A stretch of 6,404 nt of DNA from an uncultured Flavobacteriales bacterium (GCA_937925525.1 CALALS010000242.1:1-6404), one strand, 5' to 3'; positions 1 to 6,404 are shown, counted from the first letter of the stretch. Made by a program: numbers and translations. Notes: generated from the letters alone by a model not told the origin.

Positions 1-2
1 CC

Positions 3-434
3 ATATCTTTTCAGGTATTGGGTAATGAACAAGATGCCGAAGAATGTGCACAAGACAGCTTTTTAAAGGCTTTCAACAAACTGAATAGTTTTAAAAATGA
101 ATCTAAGTTCTCTACCTGGCTCTATAAAATAGCCTACTACTCTGCACTAAATTTAAAGAAAAGCAGAAAAAATAATACTGTCGAACTTAACAACAATTAT
201 CAGCCGATTCAAGAAGAAGGTGACAAAGCAGAAAAAGAACTTGTTGTAAACAATGCACTTAAAGAGTTAAGTGAAGAAGATAGAATAATTGTTTCTTTGT
301 ATTATTTAGATGAAAAGTCCGTTAAAGAGGTAGCTGAAATAACCGATTTAACTGAGTCAAATGTTAAAGTAAAGCTAATGCGAAGCAGAGAAAAGTTAAA
401 AGAAGTATTTTTAACCATGCAAATAAATAGTTGA
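3..434 (+). CDS. ECF-type RNA polymerase sigma factor, 5' end cut by window edge
   Basis: This is a sigma-70 family ECF sigma factor, which directs RNA polymerase to a specific promoter set. About 143 residues are visible. The reading frame is open to the left edge: the residues before the TTG at 18 (ISFQV) continue the region 2 pattern LGNEQDAEECAQDSF, so that TTG is an internal Leu codon and not a start. Region 2 covers about visible residues 1-57, with the typical DAEE.AQDSFLKA and FSTWLYKIA stretches. An acidic, low-complexity linker follows. Region 4 with its helix-turn-helix lies at about 86-136 (LSEEDRIIVSLYYLDEKS, then VAEITDLTESNVKVKLMRSR). Compared with usual ECF length, roughly 25-40 N-terminal residues are missing. 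The next gene starts two bases after the TGA, so the two are probably co-transcribed. The promoter lies outside the window. The family assignment is firm; the regulon cannot be inferred. Confidence 0.93.
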   Translation: MSFQVLGNEQDAEECAQDSFLKAFNKLNSFKNESKFSTWLYKIAYYSALNLKKSRKNNTVELNNNYQPIQEEGDKAEKELVVNNALKELSEEDRIIVSLYYLDEKSVKEVAEITDLTESNVKVKLMRSREKLKEVFLTMQINS

Positions 435-436
435 TT

Positions 437-778
437 ATGGAACAAGAGTTTGATGATGTAATGAAGTCAATAGTAGTGAAAAAGGCGCCTGCCAATTTTA
501 CCAGTAAAACTATTCAGCATATTAGTAATCAACTGGAAGTTAAAGAGAAGTACAAACCTATTATTCCTCAAGGCATTTGGCTTGCTTTAGCTTTACTATT
601 CATTGGATTAACAACCTTTGCTTTTTTTAATTCTTCCGACACCAAAATTGATTTTGGCTGGTTTTATGTAGCCTTAGAAAACTTTTCCGCAAACCTTATT
701 TACTTTATTCCCTTATTAGTATTGTTATTAATTGAAAGCACTATCAGGTTAAATAAAGTCAATCATTTTTTAAAATAA
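437..778 (+). CDS. small two-pass membrane protein, candidate anti-sigma partner
   Basis: This gene encodes a 113-residue protein with a soluble N-terminal segment of about 45 residues, including APANFTSKTIQHI. Membrane segments follow at about residues 46-64 and 86-105, joined by a loop of about 20 residues, and the C-terminus is short and basic. I chose ATG 437: a TTG at 431 in the same frame overlaps the sigma gene stop and adds only two residues. Only two bases separate this ATG from the sigma factor stop, so translation is probably coupled. In Bacteroidota a small membrane protein directly downstream of an ECF sigma gene is commonly its anti-sigma factor, and the N-terminus here could be the sigma-binding part. 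No zinc-binding HxxxCxxC anti-sigma motif is present, so the role rests on position and topology. The last 16 bases overlap the 3' end of the convergent phosphotransferase gene. Confidence 0.8.
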   Translation: MEQEFDDVMKSIVVKKAPANFTSKTIQHISNQLEVKEKYKPIIPQGIWLALALLFIGLTTFAFFNSSDTKIDFGWFYVALENFSANLIYFIPLLVLLLIESTIRLNKVNHFLK

Positions 779-2631
779 TCATCCATTAAAACTTGTAAAT
801 AAGCTTTCCCTTTTTGAGCATTTTTCTTTTCAAATTCCTCACTTGAGGAGTGTAGGGAATTTTCTGTTAAAATATTATAAACTGAATACCCATCCTCTTC
901 AATCCAACCAAACCCATTAATGTGGCTATAGTAGGCAAATGGGTTACACGTAGTATCTAAAAGATTTTTGCTGTAGGTATATTGAGAATTTTCCATTCCC
1001 ATAAAACTAAGTATTGATGCAGAAATATCCGATTGAGATTTAGGGCTGCTAATCTTCATTCCTTTTACGCTATCTTTAAGAATATCTCCAACTAGCAACA
1101 AAGGAATTTTCCGGTATTCAGGAGAAAAAAAATCATGTTTTTTATGAGAATGATGACCATGATCGGATACCAAAACAAATAACGTGTTTTGATACCACTT
1201 TTGCTTTTTAGCCTGCTCAAAAAAATGCTTTAAACAACTATCCGCATAATAAGCAGCATTTATATAATCAGGAAATTCTCCTTTCCAATCAATAAAATCT
1301 TTTTTAGGAATATCAAATGGTTCATGAGTAGAAAGTGTGAATACATTAGCAAAAAATGGTTCTTTTAAACTGTTTATTTCATTTAAAAATCTTGGAAATA
1401 CCACTTCATCTTGCCAACCCAATTTTCCATGCAAATTATCCTCTGCATCAAAATCACTTTCTTCGACCAGTTTGTCAAACTGATTATATACTAAATAACT
1501 TTTAATATTTCCATAGTTCAACTGTCCACCAAACACAAACAAAGAAGAATACTCCTCTTTTCTTAAATCTCTGTTAATGCATGGAAGCTTTTCATATTTT
1601 GAAGTTTGACTAATTATAGAAGTAGTGGGTTGTGCAGGAAATCCACTTAAAATTGTTGCAATTCCTTGGTCAGAACGTTCTCCGCTAGCATAAAAATTGG
1701 TATATAAAATCCCTTCCTCTGATAAGGAATTAAAAAAGGGTGTTACTCCTTTTTCTCCGCCCAAAACTTCAATCAAGTCTGCTGTCCAGCTTTCTAAAAT
1801 AATGTAAACGATATTTGGACGATTAGATTTTAAAGGAGACTGAATACTATCATCTGAACAGTTATAAATATCATTAACGATAGATTTTGCTTCTTCTTGA
1901 GAATAAAATTGATATTTAGCTTCATCAATATCACTTGTATTTTCTAAAATACTATGCCCGAAATACCACACCGAATTAGTTGCGGCATAATTAAGTGTGT
2001 TGTTTTTAGAGTAAAATACATCTCCCACCTGTACAGGAATTTGGTTCAATCCTCCTCTTAATGCAATGAATAAAATAACGGGAATAAGCGTAAAATAAAC
2101 CAAAGCCTGTTTCCAATTAAACTTACTTGTAAACTCTGAAATTTTGTTTGATATAATTAATAACCCACCGCCATAAATAATCGCACCAACAAAACCAAAA
2201 ACAATTTGCATAAAGCTAGCTGTTCCAATAACTTCAGAAGGATTAGCTAAATGCTTTAACACTTTATAATGCATTTTATATCCCCAGGCTGAGTAGAGTT
2301 CTAATTCAGAAAAAATTAATAATCCTAACCCAAAACCAACAATAAAGTAATACGCAAGCAATAGTTTTTTAACAACAGACAATCTAGACACATATAACAT
2401 GAAAATCAGTAAAAAAGGTATTGCTGAAAAATAAACTGCTGTTGAAAAATCTAACTTAAATCCTATAATAATAGCATATACTATCTCAGAAAAAGATTCC
2501 TCTGATACATCAGAAAAATGATACAATAAAAAAACAATCCGGCTGATTAAAAAAACTGTCACCCATAGTAAATAATGAGCAACAAAATTTAAAACTAAAC
2601 TGCTTTTAACGTATTTAAGTGCACCAACCAT
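763..2631 (-). CDS. LTA synthase family membrane protein (sulfatase-fold phosphotransferase)
   Basis: This 622-residue inner-membrane protein has about five N-terminal membrane segments (approximately residues 12-36, 50-80, 86-110, 140-160 and 176-192). An extracytoplasmic sulfatase/alkaline-phosphatase-fold domain covers about 270-560. Domain landmarks are RPNIVYIILESW with metal-ligand Glu280, GVTPFFNSLSEEG, GERSDQGIATILSGFPAQ with Ser320 at the nucleophile position, THEPF (His436) and VSDHGHHSH (Asp490, His491). These match the LtaS/OpgB-like arrangement, whose members move glycerol-phosphate or phosphoethanolamine groups from phospholipids onto glycans or lipids. A Gram-negative bacterium has no lipoteichoic acid, so the true acceptor is unknown. 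LtaS uses Thr as nucleophile; Ser here is a conservative change. ATG 2631 lies 37 bases inside the upstream thioesterase gene. No other ATG precedes the first membrane segments, so translational coupling is likely. It is the last gene of the operon, and its stop overlaps the convergent membrane-protein gene. Confidence 0.9.
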   Translation of the reverse strand: MVGALKYVKSSLVLNFVAHYLLWVTVFLISRIVFLLYHFSDVSEESFSEIVYAIIIGFKLDFSTAVYFSAIPFLLIFMLYVSRLSVVKKLLLAYYFIVGFGLGLLIFSELELYSAWGYKMHYKVLKHLANPSEVIGTASFMQIVFGFVGAIIYGGGLLIISNKISEFTSKFNWKQALVYFTLIPVILFIALRGGLNQIPVQVGDVFYSKNNTLNYAATNSVWYFGHSILENTSDIDEAKYQFYSQEEAKSIVNDIYNCSDDSIQSPLKSNRPNIVYIILESWTADLIEVLGGEKGVTPFFNSLSEEGILYTNFYASGERSDQGIATILSGFPAQPTTSIISQTSKYEKLPCINRDLRKEEYSSLFVFGGQLNYGNIKSYLVYNQFDKLVEESDFDAEDNLHGKLGWQDEVVFPRFLNEINSLKEPFFANVFTLSTHEPFDIPKKDFIDWKGEFPDYINAAYYADSCLKHFFEQAKKQKWYQNTLFVLVSDHGHHSHKKHDFFSPEYRKIPLLLVGDILKDSVKGMKISSPKSQSDISASILSFMGMENSQYTYSKNLLDTTCNPFAYYSHINGFGWIEEDGYSVYNILTENSLHSSSEEFEKKNAQKGKAYLQVLMDDYFKK

Positions 2632-2990
2632 TCATTGGGTATATTAATGGTTTCTTTTGCTTTATAATCATAACAAACCAGTGTAGATTTTCCTTTACAG
2701 CAAAGTTTATCTCCTTTAAACAAACTATATTCTAGTTCAAAACTCTTGTTACCAATTTTAGTACAATTGGTTTCAATATAAATTTCATCATTAAGCCTCA
2801 CAGGAAAAAAGTATTCAATTTCATTTTTGGCTAGCAAAAGTCCGTTTTTGTGCCAATCCCAATCTTTGGGAATAAAGTGAGAAAAAAACTCCATTCTAGC
2901 CTGCTCAAAATAATGCAAATAGATGGCATTATTCACATGCCCCATCACATCAATATCCGAAAAGCGAATTTGAATTTTTGTTTTAGACAT
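2595..2990 (-). CDS. acyl-CoA thioesterase, 4HBT/YbgC-type hotdog fold
   Basis: This 131-residue cytoplasmic protein is the usual size for a single hotdog domain. The N-terminus carries the family signature: RFSDIDVMGHVNN, then Y24, YFEQAR at 27-32 and a hydrophobic helix. Asp14 sits where the catalytic Asp of 4-hydroxybenzoyl-CoA thioesterases lies. Such enzymes hydrolyse acyl-CoA thioesters and work as dimers or tetramers; the chain specificity cannot be read from sequence. It is the middle gene of the minus-strand operon. Its ATG shares one base with the stop of the upstream gene (TAATG), and its own 3' end overlaps the phosphotransferase gene by 37 bases, so all three are likely made from one message. 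None of the tol-pal genes that accompany ybgC in proteobacteria are visible here, so I give no gene symbol. Confidence 0.92.
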   Translation of the reverse strand: MSKTKIQIRFSDIDVMGHVNNAIYLHYFEQARMEFFSHFIPKDWDWHKNGLLLAKNEIEYFFPVRLNDEIYIETNCTKIGNKSFELEYSLFKGDKLCCKGKSTLVCYDYKAKETINIPNEWLVHLNTLKAV

Positions 2991-3394
2991 TAAGAAATTG
3001 GGTTTAGCACCACACTAAATATTTGTATGGAATTTGGTTCCCTTCCATATTGAAGTTTATTGATAGCTTCTAAAATGTTTTTTGAGCGGAAATAAGATGT
3101 CTGCAAATCTTCTTCACCTCTCAAGCACCATTGAATGGTATATGAATTCTCTTTCTCTTTATATGTCTTTACATACACTAACATTTTTTGTAAAGCATCC
3201 AGTTTGTTGGTTCCTTCAACTGAATGGAAAAGAAACGATTGTCTGTGCCTAGGGTTTACGGTAATTACATCTAAAGACACTAACCCCTCTTTTTCATGAT
3301 AATCGAAAATTACCTGAGTAGCATCACTACCAATTATTCCTTCAATTTGCTTTTGTAAATCAGCCAGTTGTAATATTTGATCAGAAGCCGTCAT
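2990..3394 (-). CDS. conserved hypothetical protein, Bacteroidota type
   Basis: I do not recognise a functional family. The product is a 134-residue soluble protein with no signal peptide or membrane segment. It looks like a compact alpha/beta domain: an N-terminal helix (ASDQILQLADLQKQIEGI), strands around 26-57, a helix at about 64-80 (LDALQKMLVYVKTY), then SYTIQW, an LRGEEDLQTSYFRSKN stretch and a C-terminal strand (SIQIFSVVLNPIS). From memory, proteins with a similar C-terminal half occur as hypothetical proteins in flavobacteria; this is recollection, not a search. I prefer ATG 3394 over ATG 3424. The longer start would add a hydrophobic ten-residue extension, and a perfect TAnnTTTG promoter box at 3413-3420 would then lie inside the coding region. 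It is the first gene of the operon, and its TAA shares a base with the thioesterase ATG. Confidence 0.82.
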   Translation of the reverse strand: MTASDQILQLADLQKQIEGIIGSDATQVIFDYHEKEGLVSLDVITVNPRHRQSFLFHSVEGTNKLDALQKMLVYVKTYKEKENSYTIQWCLRGEEDLQTSYFRSKNILEAINKLQYGREPNSIQIFSVVLNPIS

Positions 3395-3412
3395 TATTAA
3401 TATTTTATAGAA

Positions 3413-3420
3413 CAAAGCTA
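3413..3420 (-). promoter_or_regulatory. Bacteroidota-type -7 promoter box for the minus-strand operon
   Basis: Read on the minus strand the sequence is TAGCTTTG, a perfect match to the TAnnTTTG consensus used by the primary sigma factor of Bacteroidota. It ends 18 bases before ATG 3394, giving a short leader of about 10-14 bases. I see no convincing TTTG -33 element at the expected 19-21 base spacing, so the call rests on the -7 box and its position. The location supports ATG 3394 as the start of the first gene. Confidence 0.55.
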
Positions 3421-3470
3421 ACACTTTTTAAAGAATGTGATGAGCGAAAACCGTAGTCTTTTTGTTATTT

Positions 3471-3478
3471 TATCTTTG
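3471..3478 (+). promoter_or_regulatory. Bacteroidota-type -7 promoter box for the S46 peptidase gene
   Basis: The sequence TATCTTTG is a perfect TAnnTTTG match, ending 16 bases before ATG 3495. The predicted start site is near 3483-3486, leaving a leader of about 10 bases. A TTTG at 3461-3464 is far too close to serve as the -33 element, and nothing else fits at the usual distance. It faces away from the minus-strand promoter at 3413-3420. Confidence 0.55.
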
Positions 3479-3494
3479 TAGGACTTAAAAATTG

Positions 3495-5714
3495 ATGAAG
3501 ATGAAAAAAGCAGGATTGATTATTATTTCAATATTTTATTTAATCACAGGAACATTTGCCACCGAAGGAATGTGGATTCCTTTATTGTTAGGACAATTAA
3601 ATGAGGCTGAAATGCAAAAGATGGGATTAAAATTAACGGCCGAAGATTTATACTCAGTAGAAAAAGGTAGTCTTAAAGATGCTATTGTTTCTTTTGGCGG
3701 ATTCTGTACGGGTGAAGTTATTTCGGGTGAGGGTTTATTACTAACCAATCATCACTGCGGATTCGGGCAAATTCAAAAACACAGCTCTGTTAAAAATGAC
3801 TTGTTAACCAATGGTTTTTGGGCAATGAAAAAAGCAGATGAATTGCCTAACGAAGGATTAACCGCCACTTTCATTGTTAGAATTGAAAATGTTACTAAGC
3901 AAGTACTGGCAGGAGTTAGTGATAATATGGAAGAAGGTGCTCGCTATATGAAAATAGTAGAAAATTCTAAAAAAGTGGTTTCTAATTCAACTAAAGACAC
4001 ACACTACGATGCCTACATTAGACCTTTCTTTGCAGGTAATGAATACTACCTATTCATAACAGAAACATTTAAAGACATTCGTTTAGTGGGTGCACCGCCT
4101 TCATCAATAGGTAAGTTTGGAGGTGATACGGATAACTGGATGTGGCCAAGACACACAGGCGATTTTTCACTTTTTAGAATTTATGCCGATAAAGACAACA
4201 AACCGGCAGAATATTCACCAGATAATGTTCCTTATAAACCAAAACATTTCTTTCCTATTTCACTTACCGGTGGAGAAAAAGGAGACTTTACTATGGTTTA
4301 TGGGTTTCCGGGACAAACACAAGAGTACTTAACTTCATTTGCCGTTGACCAAATTGTAAACGTTATTAATCCTGCCAATATAGCGATAAGAGATATTGCG
4401 TTAGATATTATGTGGGAAGATATGATGGCAGATGATGAAGTAAGAATAAAATATGCAGCTAAACATGCAGGAACAGCTAATTACTGGAAAAAATGGCAGG
4501 GAGAAAATAGAGGTATTTATAGGATAAACGGAGTAGAAGTAAAAAAAGAGCGAGAAGCAGATTTCTTAGAAAAAATTAACTCTAACAAAGAGTGGAAAGA
4601 AGAATATGAAATTCTTTTGCCTGAGTTTGAAAAAACGTATAAAGAAAGTGAGCAATATGAATTAGCGTATAATTACTTTGTTGAAGTTTGCTGGCGCTCT
4701 GTTGAAATTATTCGTTTTGCCAGCAGATTTAGAGATGCAGTTGGAAAACTTGAAGCTGGTCATGAGTTAACCGAAAGTGAAAAAGAAGGGTTAAAACGTC
4801 ATGTAAAAGCACATTTTAAAGATTATCATTTACCCACCGATAAAAAATTATTTATTGCCCTGTTTACCAAATAAGCTAATGATTTTAAAAGCTATGAACC
4901 TAGTTTTTTTAATACCGTACAAACCCAATATAAAGGGAGTTATGCAGCCTATGCAAACAAACTTTATGATAAATCTGCTTTTTCAAGCCCTGAAAAAATA
5001 AATGATTTAATAGATAATTTAAATCTAAAAACAGTAAAAAAACTTAGAACCGACATGGCTTGGCAAACCATGAAGAGTTGCTTTGATAATTACAATAATA
5101 ATGTAAAGCCAAGCATTGAAAATAAAGAAGTAAAGCTGGAAATATTAAATAGAAAATATTTAGAAGCTATAATGACTATTTACCCGAACAAAAGGCTTTA
5201 CCCTGACGCTAACAGCACACTAAGAGTAACCTATGGCAAAGTAGATGACTACGAGCCAAGAGACGGAGTAAAATACTTAAACTACACTACACTTGACGGT
5301 GTAATAGAAAAATATGTTCCCGGAGACGAAGAATTTGATTTACCTGCAAAAATTTTAGAACTACACAAAAACAAGGATTATGGGCAATATGCCGTTGACG
5401 GTGAATTAAGGGTTTGCTTTACAGGCTCCAATCATACTACAGGTGGTAATTCAGGAAGCCCGGTAATTGATGCTTACGGCAACTTACTTGGTTGTAATTT
5501 TGATAGAAACTGGGAAGGAACCATGAGTGACATTATGTACGACCCTGATATGTGCAGAAACATTACTTGCGATATCAGATATGTATTATTTATCATTGAT
5601 AAATATGCAGGAGCTACTCATTTAATTGATGAAATGAAATTAGTAAAACCTGATTATCAAAGAGCAGGAATAGGAACTATTCCGCTAATACCGGAAACAC
5701 CTGTTCAAAAATAG
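3495..5714 (+). pseudogene. S46 dipeptidyl-peptidase, DPP11-like, interrupted by one in-frame TAA
   Basis: The gene spans 739 codons before its final TAG, close to the roughly 700-720 residues usual for S46 dipeptidyl-peptidases, which take dipeptides from peptide N-termini in the periplasm. A signal peptide fits residues 1-22 (basic MKMKK, hydrophobic core, cleavage near TFA|TEG). Catalytic motifs are LLLTNHHCGFG (His87), WMWPRHTGDFSLFRIY (Asp223) and TTGGNSGSPV (Ser653). GCNFDRNWEG places Arg671 18 residues after the Ser, matching Arg673 versus Ser655 of Porphyromonas DPP11; Gly there marks DPP7. Asp/Glu specificity at P1 is therefore inferred. Codon 460 (4872-4874) is TAA within LFTK-stop-ANDFKSYEP. 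The frame then stays open for 279 codons with family motifs intact. The first fragment lacks the Ser, and the second (in-frame ATG available at 5055) lacks the His, Asp and signal peptide. Neither fragment should be active alone. The start may instead be ATG 3501. Confidence 0.9.
4872..4874 (+). other. in-frame TAA splitting the S46 peptidase gene
   Basis: The codon lies in the same frame as ATG 3495 and as the downstream part ending at 5714; no frameshift is involved. It sits between TTTACCAAA and GCTAATGAT. One base change to TAT or TAC (Tyr) would give LFTKYANDFKSY, which reads as ordinary S46 helical-domain sequence. The following G does not suggest a leaky stop context, and TAA ends the neighbouring gene at 776-778, so a reassigned code is unlikely. 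Confidence 0.9.
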
Positions 5715-5717
5715 TAG

Positions 5718-6404
5718 TTGAATAATATCGTAAACATTGGCTTTCTTCTTCTCGCCCTACTGGCAGAAGTAATAGGAACAATCGGAGGATTTGGATCTTC
5801 CGTTTTTTTTGTTCCCATTGCTAATTTTTATTTTGATTTTCAAACGGTTTTAGGATTAACTGCCTTATTTCATTTATCCAGTAACATTAGCAAAATAGGC
5901 TTGTTCCGAAAAGGAATAAACAAAAGGCTTATTTTGTACATGGGTATTCCTGCAATAGTGTTTGTTATAATTGGCGGAATATTAACGCATTATTTCGATT
6001 CTAAAATATTAGAACTCAGCCTGAGTATTTTTCTAATTTCTTTGAGTTTATTGTTTATTATAAAACCAAAATTAAAGATAAATGATGGCAATAAAGAGTC
6101 AGTTTTAGTTGGAGTTTTATCCGGTTTCTTAGCAGGGTTTTTAGGAACAGGTGGTGCAGTTAGAGGACTGACAATGGCCGCTTTTAATTTAGAAAAGAGC
6201 ATATTCGTAGCCACTTCTGCCTTTATAGATTTTGGTGTTGATTTTAGTAGAACGATAGTCTATTTTTTCAATGGATATATACATTCGCATGATTTAATTT
6301 ATGTTCCCTTCCTTTTTTTAATAGGGTTTGTTGGCACCTATATCGCAAAAAGAATTTTAACCAAAATATACCAAGAAAGAATTTATCTCTACCCTCTCAT
6401 TCTA
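5718..6404 (+). CDS. TauE/SafE (TSUP) family membrane permease, 3' end cut by window edge
   Basis: The frame is open from TTG 5718 to the right edge, giving 229 visible residues; the family is usually about 240-270 long, so only a little is missing. The sequence is very hydrophobic with about seven visible membrane segments. The duplicated Gly-rich family motif is seen twice: AEVIGTIGGFGSSVFFVPI (residues about 16-34) and SGFLAGFLGTGGAVRGLTMA (about 135-154), each opening one half of the pseudo-twofold protein. TSUP proteins move sulfite, sulfoacetate, thiosulfate or other small anions across the inner membrane; the substrate here is unknown. TTG is chosen because the codon just before it is TAG, and the first in-frame ATG (5940) lies after the first motif. 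It begins three bases after the peptidase stop, in the same frame, so coupled translation from the peptidase promoter is likely. Confidence 0.87.
   Translation, partial: MNNIVNIGFLLLALLAEVIGTIGGFGSSVFFVPIANFYFDFQTVLGLTALFHLSSNISKIGLFRKGINKRLILYMGIPAIVFVIIGGILTHYFDSKILELSLSIFLISLSLLFIIKPKLKINDGNKESVLVGVLSGFLAGFLGTGGAVRGLTMAAFNLEKSIFVATSAFIDFGVDFSRTIVYFFNGYIHSHDLIYVPFLFLIGFVGTYIAKRILTKIYQERIYLYPLIL

Noticed and set aside
18..20. TTG as the start of the sigma factor
   Set aside because: The frame is open to the left edge, and the preceding residues continue the region 2 pattern, so the codon is internal and the gene is cut by the window.
835..850. Hairpin TTCCTC-ACTT-GAGGAG as a terminator for the convergent genes
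   Set aside because: No T-run follows on either strand, the stem is short, and it lies inside the phosphotransferase coding region.
3395..3424. Longer start (ATG 3424) for the conserved hypothetical protein
   Set aside because: It would place a perfect TAnnTTTG box inside the gene and add a hydrophobic ten-residue extension unlike the rest of this soluble protein.
3536..3748. 70-codon minus-strand open frame inside the peptidase gene
   Set aside because: It is antisense to strongly recognisable S46 coding sequence and resembles no family; it is a shadow frame.
4117..4332. 71-codon plus-strand open frame in another frame of the peptidase gene
   Set aside because: It overlaps the catalytic Asp region of the S46 gene and has no independent coding signal.
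4872..4874. Reassigned genetic code or programmed stop readthrough
   Set aside because: TAA ends the genes at 776-778 and 2990-2992 normally. The context after the stop (G) is not a known leaky signal, and no downstream stem-loop stands out.
5990..6214. 74-codon minus-strand open frame
   Set aside because: It is antisense to the TSUP permease gene, whose second Gly-rich motif lies in this stretch.
1..6404. CRISPR arrays, insertion sequences, tRNA or rRNA genes
   Set aside because: No spaced direct repeats, transposase motifs, terminal inverted repeats or structural RNA signatures were seen; nearly all bases are protein-coding.

Overview
The window suggests a low-GC member of the Bacteroidota, most likely a Flavobacteriales/Cytophagales-type bacterium. 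The evidence is the AT-rich sequence, two perfect TAnnTTTG (-7) promoter boxes of the Bacteroidota type in the only real intergenic gap, weak or absent Shine-Dalgarno sequences, an S46 dipeptidyl-peptidase, and a small conserved-looking protein that resembles hypothetical proteins of flavobacteria. Gene density is very high; the longest stretch without a gene is about 100 bases.

Layout. (1) Bases 1-778, plus strand: the 3' part of an ECF sigma factor gene, cut by the left edge, then a 113-residue protein with two membrane segments that is a candidate anti-sigma partner. (2) Bases 763-3394, minus strand: a tightly overlapping three-gene operon. In transcription order it holds a conserved hypothetical protein (134 aa), a hotdog-fold acyl-CoA thioesterase (131 aa), and a membrane-anchored LTA synthase/sulfatase-type phosphotransferase (622 aa). 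Its 3' end overlaps the 3' end of the sigma operon by 16 bases, convergently. (3) Bases 3395-3494: a divergent intergenic region with one promoter facing each way. (4) Bases 3495-5714, plus strand: a secreted S46 dipeptidyl-peptidase with the Arg marker of the DPP11 (Asp/Glu-specific) type. It is interrupted by one in-frame TAA at 4872-4874, and the same frame stays open for another 279 codons. (5) Bases 5718-6404, plus strand: a TauE/SafE (TSUP) membrane permease that starts three bases after the peptidase stop and runs off the right edge.

The main observation is the single nonsense codon inside an otherwise intact peptidase gene. It separates the catalytic His and Asp from the catalytic Ser and the S1-pocket Arg. 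It is most simply a recent nonsense mutation or a sequence error. Programmed readthrough or a split enzyme is possible but has no supporting context here. I do not see a clear new multi-gene system. The thioesterase/sulfatase-phosphotransferase/unknown-protein operon is the grouping whose joint function is least explained.
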